Shown here piece after piece: positions 6,380 to 8,903 of a DNA stretch of 8,903 nt (positions within the stretch are counted from its first letter, which is position 1; each line of letters begins with the position of its first letter). The DNA lies in contig CAJPST010000095.1 of NCBI GenBank assembly GCA_905373425.1, forward strand, positions 1 through 8,903, in the 5' to 3' direction. The position numbers were made by a program, and so were the translations under genes. The stretch comes from an uncultured Mesocricetibacter sp. Lineage in GTDB: Bacteria; Pseudomonadota; Gammaproteobacteria; Enterobacterales; Pasteurellaceae. A model generated the notes under the pieces. That model did not search any database and was not told the origin of the DNA. It was given only the letters and a program-made list of their open reading frames with translations.

Positions 6380-7022
6380 ATTTTAGATGAGAAATATCAT
6401 TAACTTTTTCTACTACAAAACGCCCAAAATTTTCACCGCTCTTTTGATGGTAGCGGACAATGTTGACGGAAGTATTCAATAAAGAGACACTTCTCCCTTC
6501 TTCGCGGTGGTTTTGCCAAGTTGCTCCGCCGAACAAGGCAAGCAGGATACGTAACGTATGTCCGTGCGATACGATTAGGAAATTGCCTTGTTGATGAATC
6601 TGAATAATGTCTTTAATAGCATTCATAGCTCGTTCAGCGAGCTGTCCCCAAGTTTCGCCACCGTTAGAAAGTGCTTTGTACTTGGCGGGGCAGGTTAGCA
6701 TTTGTTGAAACTCCGCGGTTTCTCGTAAACTATCAACTTTTAATCCTTCCCAATTACCGAAATGATGTTCGTTTAATCCGTTATGTTGGAACAGAGGGAT
6801 TTTCCTTTCGCCTAAAATATGGTTTGCGGTATCAATAGTTCGTTGTAAACAACTGGAATAAGCAGCGACAAAAGGAATATCGCGTAATGCTTTCCCCGTT
6901 AATTTGGCATTTTTAATACCTTCTTCGGTTAAGTCGGAATTCCCCGAACCTTGCATTAAACCTTGTTCATTCCAAATAGTTCTGCCATGGCGAACTAAAT
7001 AAAAAGTTAATTCTTTTTGCAT
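6378..7022 (-). CDS. Histidine phosphatase family protein (phosphoglycerate mutase-like)
   Basis: This 214-residue cytoplasmic-type protein belongs to the two-histidine phosphatase superfamily. The phospho-accepting His12 lies in YLVRHGRT (residues 8-15). Arg61 is in CLQRTIDTA, a probable proton-donor Glu85 in NEHHFGNWEG, and the second pocket histidine His153 in IVSHGHTL. The C-terminus VVEKVNDISHL resembles that of E. coli GpmB (YtjC). The family includes cofactor-dependent mutases, phosphatases and cobalamin or sugar-phosphate phosphatases, so the substrate cannot be named; hydrolysis is more likely than mutase activity at this length (GpmA is near 250 aa). AAGGA seven bases before the ATG is a good ribosome site. 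It follows cls by 35 bp on the same strand with no terminator between, so it probably shares the cls transcript. There is no signal peptide. Confidence 0.88.
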   Translation of the reverse strand: MQKELTFYLVRHGRTIWNEQGLMQGSGNSDLTEEGIKNAKLTGKALRDIPFVAAYSSCLQRTIDTANHILGERKIPLFQHNGLNEHHFGNWEGLKVDSLRETAEFQQMLTCPAKYKALSNGGETWGQLAERAMNAIKDIIQIHQQGNFLIVSHGHTLRILLALFGGATWQNHREEGRSVSLLNTSVNIVRYHQKSGENFGRFVVEKVNDISHLK

Positions 7023-7057
7023 GTTATTTTCCTTTTCAATTTATTTTTGTAGTCGTT

Positions 7058-8521
7058 TTATAACAGTGGACTAAACAAGAAAAAAATCCGTTCGATAATG
7101 CGGTGATAAACAGGGCGAGTGATCCATTCTTCATAGCGTAGTATGGAGGAACTTGCAATATAGCCTTCGTGTAATATGTTAACCTCATTAGCAAAATTTT
7201 TATCATCAACAATCATTGTCACTTCAAAATTAAGCATAAAACTGCGCATGTCCATATTTACGGTGCCGACCAATGCCAAGGTATTATCGATTAGCACACT
7301 TTTAGTATGAAGAAGCCCTTTTTCAAATAAGTAAATTTTAACGCCGGCAGCAAGTAATTCGTCAAAAAAAATGCGGCTTGCCCATTCTACCATTAAAGAA
7401 TCGTTTTTCTTCGGTAAAATTAAAGAGACTTCTATTCCGCGTAACGCTGCAATTCGCAGTGCTTCAGCTACCGTGTGATCCGGTACGAAATACGGCGATG
7501 TGATGACTATACTTTGCCGCGCGGAGAAAATAGCGAGTGACAGTGATTGTGGCATGAGATCATCAGGAAACCCCGGGCCGGTAGCAAGAATTTGTACAGC
7601 ATGCGAATTATGCATTTCAATTGGCAGTAAGGGGCATTCAGGTAATACGACTTGCAAGGCTTCATCAGTTTCAATTTCCCAGTCCCAAGCGTGTAAACTG
7701 TTTAAAATCGGTGCAACCGGGCCGTTAATACGTACCATAATATCGACCCAGTTTCCTACATTGCTACTTTGTTTAAAAAATTTCGGATCGACCATATTCA
7801 TACTTCCCGTATAGGCAATTTGATTATCGATCACAATAATTTTGCGGTGCTGACGCAAGTCAATTCGGTGAAAAAACATACGAAACAAATTGGCATGCAA
7901 TGCTTCGGTAATTTCAATACCATTTTCACGCATATATTGACATTCAGAACTTGCCAAAAAACGATGACTCCCAACCGAATCCAACAAAATTCTCACGCTC
8001 ACACCACGTTTTCGGGCTTCAATTAATGCATTCATCACTTCATTGACCATGCCGTCTTCAGCCCAGATGTAAAACACCATATTGATGGATTGAGCAGCCT
8101 TTTTAATGTCATTGATAATGCTATGGATAATTGTTTTTGGCGTATCTAAAATATGCAATTCATTACCAATGATGCAAGGAATATTCAGGCGTTTTCGGGT
8201 TAAATCGAAAATAGCGCTATAGGCTAAGTTAGTCGGTTTATTGATTAAATGTTCACATTCTGAGACTTGCTTAAACCATTCCATGTACTTTGGTTGTAGC
8301 GTTTGAGTGGCTTGTTGATGCTTTCGTCCGAGAGTGATTTCACCAAAAATCAAATAAGCTAAAATTCCTACTACCGGTAACAGATAAATCACCATTAGCC
8401 ATGAAATCGTAGCGGAAACAGATTGCTTTTTTACCATTAAACGCAAAGTAATCCCGATTGCCAACGCCCAAACCGCAATAGGGATAAGATATGCTATAAT
8501 TTCTATCGGAGTAATATTCAT
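7058..8521 (-). CDS. cls: Cardiolipin synthase (phospholipase D family, ClsA type)
   Basis: Cls joins two phosphatidylglycerol molecules into cardiolipin and glycerol at the inner membrane. From the ATG at 8519-8521 the product has 487 residues (E. coli ClsA 486). A TTG one codon upstream could also serve, and no clear ribosome site distinguishes them. Counting from the ATG, two N-terminal membrane helices lie at about 7-29 and 37-59. The first HKD motif has His225, Lys227 and Asp232, followed by YTGSMNM; the second has His405, Lys407 and Asp412, followed by LVGTVNMDMRSF. The C-terminus FFLFSPLL is typical of ClsA, and the full length with paired helices separates it from ClsB and ClsC. It shares a 31-bp gap with a divergent pseudouridine synthase gene, and a histidine phosphatase gene follows it. 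The gene itself contains no uptake signal, but one fills its leader. Confidence 0.95.
   Translation of the reverse strand: MNITPIEIIAYLIPIAVWALAIGITLRLMVKKQSVSATISWLMVIYLLPVVGILAYLIFGEITLGRKHQQATQTLQPKYMEWFKQVSECEHLINKPTNLAYSAIFDLTRKRLNIPCIIGNELHILDTPKTIIHSIINDIKKAAQSINMVFYIWAEDGMVNEVMNALIEARKRGVSVRILLDSVGSHRFLASSECQYMRENGIEITEALHANLFRMFFHRIDLRQHRKIIVIDNQIAYTGSMNMVDPKFFKQSSNVGNWVDIMVRINGPVAPILNSLHAWDWEIETDEALQVVLPECPLLPIEMHNSHAVQILATGPGFPDDLMPQSLSLAIFSARQSIVITSPYFVPDHTVAEALRIAALRGIEVSLILPKKNDSLMVEWASRIFFDELLAAGVKIYLFEKGLLHTKSVLIDNTLALVGTVNMDMRSFMLNFEVTMIVDDKNFANEVNILHEGYIASSSILRYEEWITRPVYHRIIERIFFLFSPLL
8492..8500 (+). promoter_or_regulatory. Candidate promoter of the pseudouridine synthase gene, inside cls
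   Basis: TGCTATAAT is a perfect extended -10 element (TGNTATAAT), 53 bp upstream of the plus-strand ATG and inside the 5' coding end of cls. The predicted start is near 8507, giving a 46-nt leader. No good -35 lies at 16-18 bp, which extended -10 promoters tolerate. Confidence 0.45.
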
Positions 8522-8530
8522 CAAATTTTG

Positions 8531-8539
8531 ACCGCACTT
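8531..8539 (-). repeat. DNA uptake signal sequence (Hin type) in the cls leader
   Basis: ACCGCACTT on the plus strand, a perfect core read on the minus strand. Its AT-rich flank (AAATTT, minus strand) extends to the cls start codon, so the signal occupies most of the 31-bp gap between cls and the divergent gene. Confidence 0.9.
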
Positions 8540-8552
8540 TTGAGAAAATAGA

Positions 8553-8903
8553 ATGCAAACTATAGAGATTATATATCAACATCATGATTTTATCATCATT
8601 GATAAGCCGTGCGGCGTGAGTGTGCATAAAGACAGAGAGGAAATTGGGCTAACCCAAATGTTGGCGCGGCAATTAGATGTAGAACAGGTTTGGTTGGTTC
8701 ATAGGTTAGATAAAATAACTTCTGGGCTGTTGATTTTAGCATTAAATGAAACGGCGGCGGCAACCTTGTCAAACCTGTTTGCACAACATTTAATTCAAAA
8801 GACTTATATTGCTTTATCCGAGTTTAACCCAAAAAAGAAACAGGGATTAATTATCGGCGATATGCAAAAATCACGACGTAGTACATGGAAATTAACGCAA
8901 AGC
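8553..8903 (+). CDS. RluA-family pseudouridine synthase, N-terminal part (3' end outside window)
   Basis: The frame opens with ATG at 8553, preceded by GAGAA at six bases, and is open for 117 codons to the right edge. IIDKPCGVSVHKD (from residue 15) is the usual entry of RluA-type synthases, and HRLDKITSG (residues 50-58) carries the catalytic aspartate, Asp53, that attacks the uridine. LIQKTYIAL is the conserved strand after the catalytic site. The short N-terminus, with no S4 domain, and HRLDK in place of the usual GRLDxxTSG recall the TIGR01621 group of small RluA-like enzymes, for example the one in H. influenzae, but this is from memory. The RNA target cannot be predicted. It is divergent from cls with 31 bp between start codons. 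Confidence 0.9.
   Translation, partial: MQTIEIIYQHHDFIIIDKPCGVSVHKDREEIGLTQMLARQLDVEQVWLVHRLDKITSGLLILALNETAAATLSNLFAQHLIQKTYIALSEFNPKKKQGLIIGDMQKSRRSTWKLTQS
8568..8596 (-). promoter_or_regulatory. Candidate cls promoter, inside the divergent gene
   Basis: Read on the minus strand, ATGATA (8591-8596, 4 of 6 to TTGACA), a 17-bp spacer and a perfect TATAAT (8568-8573) predict a start near 8561, a 40-nt leader before the cls ATG. The elements lie within the first 15 codons of the plus-strand gene. Confidence 0.45.

Noticed and set aside
7500..8026. Two plus-strand open frames inside cls
   Set aside because: They are antisense shadows of a well-conserved cls coding region and have no ribosome sites or motifs.
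8340..8784. Two minus-strand open frames across the cls start and the rlu gene
   Set aside because: They overlap the conserved cls N-terminus and the pseudouridine synthase motifs; neither resembles a known protein.
1..8903. Search for CRISPR arrays, insertion sequences, prophage genes, tRNA genes or defence systems
   Set aside because: No spaced direct repeats, transposase or integrase motifs, tRNA-like clover-leaf sequence or unknown gene cluster was seen. All full-length genes belong to known housekeeping families.

Overview
The window looks like ordinary chromosomal core sequence from a member of the Pasteurellaceae. The main evidence is eight perfect copies of the 9-base DNA uptake signal AAGTGCGGT (Hin type, as in Haemophilus, Aggregatibacter and Pasteurella). 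None of the alternative Apl-type ACAAGCGGT core was seen. The base composition (about 40% GC by eye) and the close similarity of MatP, LonB, FabA, AccD and FolC to gammaproteobacterial proteins agree with this. I cannot fix the genus from sequence alone.

Layout. Positions 1-707 hold the 3' end of a large DUF2339-type membrane protein gene (+), ended by a two-way terminator built from two facing uptake signals. Positions 784-1233 encode MatP (-), the Ter macrodomain organiser. Divergently from it come lonB (1404-3176) and fabA (3312-3845). The matP/lonB/fabA order and orientation match E. coli. After the fabA terminator come accD and folC (4048-6345), a tight pair also adjacent in E. coli. Convergent with folC, on the minus strand, are a cardiolipin synthase gene (7058-8521) and a small histidine-phosphatase gene (6378-7022), probably co-transcribed. 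At the right edge, 31 bp from the cls start, a TIGR01621-like RluA-family pseudouridine synthase gene begins on the plus strand and runs off the window.

Function. FabA (branch point to unsaturated fatty acids), AccD (carboxyltransferase of acetyl-CoA carboxylase) and Cls (cardiolipin) all serve membrane lipid synthesis. FolC serves folate polyglutamylation, MatP chromosome organisation and division, LonB presumably proteolysis, and the RluA-type enzyme RNA modification.

I found no phage, IS, CRISPR, tRNA or rRNA gene, toxin-antitoxin pair or defence system, and no gene-free stretch over about 200 bp. The interest lies in regulatory DNA: a near-perfect FabR-type dyad against the fabA promoter followed by a 5'-leader hairpin, a matS-like site at the predicted matP transcription start, and cls and rlu promoters that appear to sit inside each other's genes, giving complementary 5' leaders. 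All of these are predictions read by eye.
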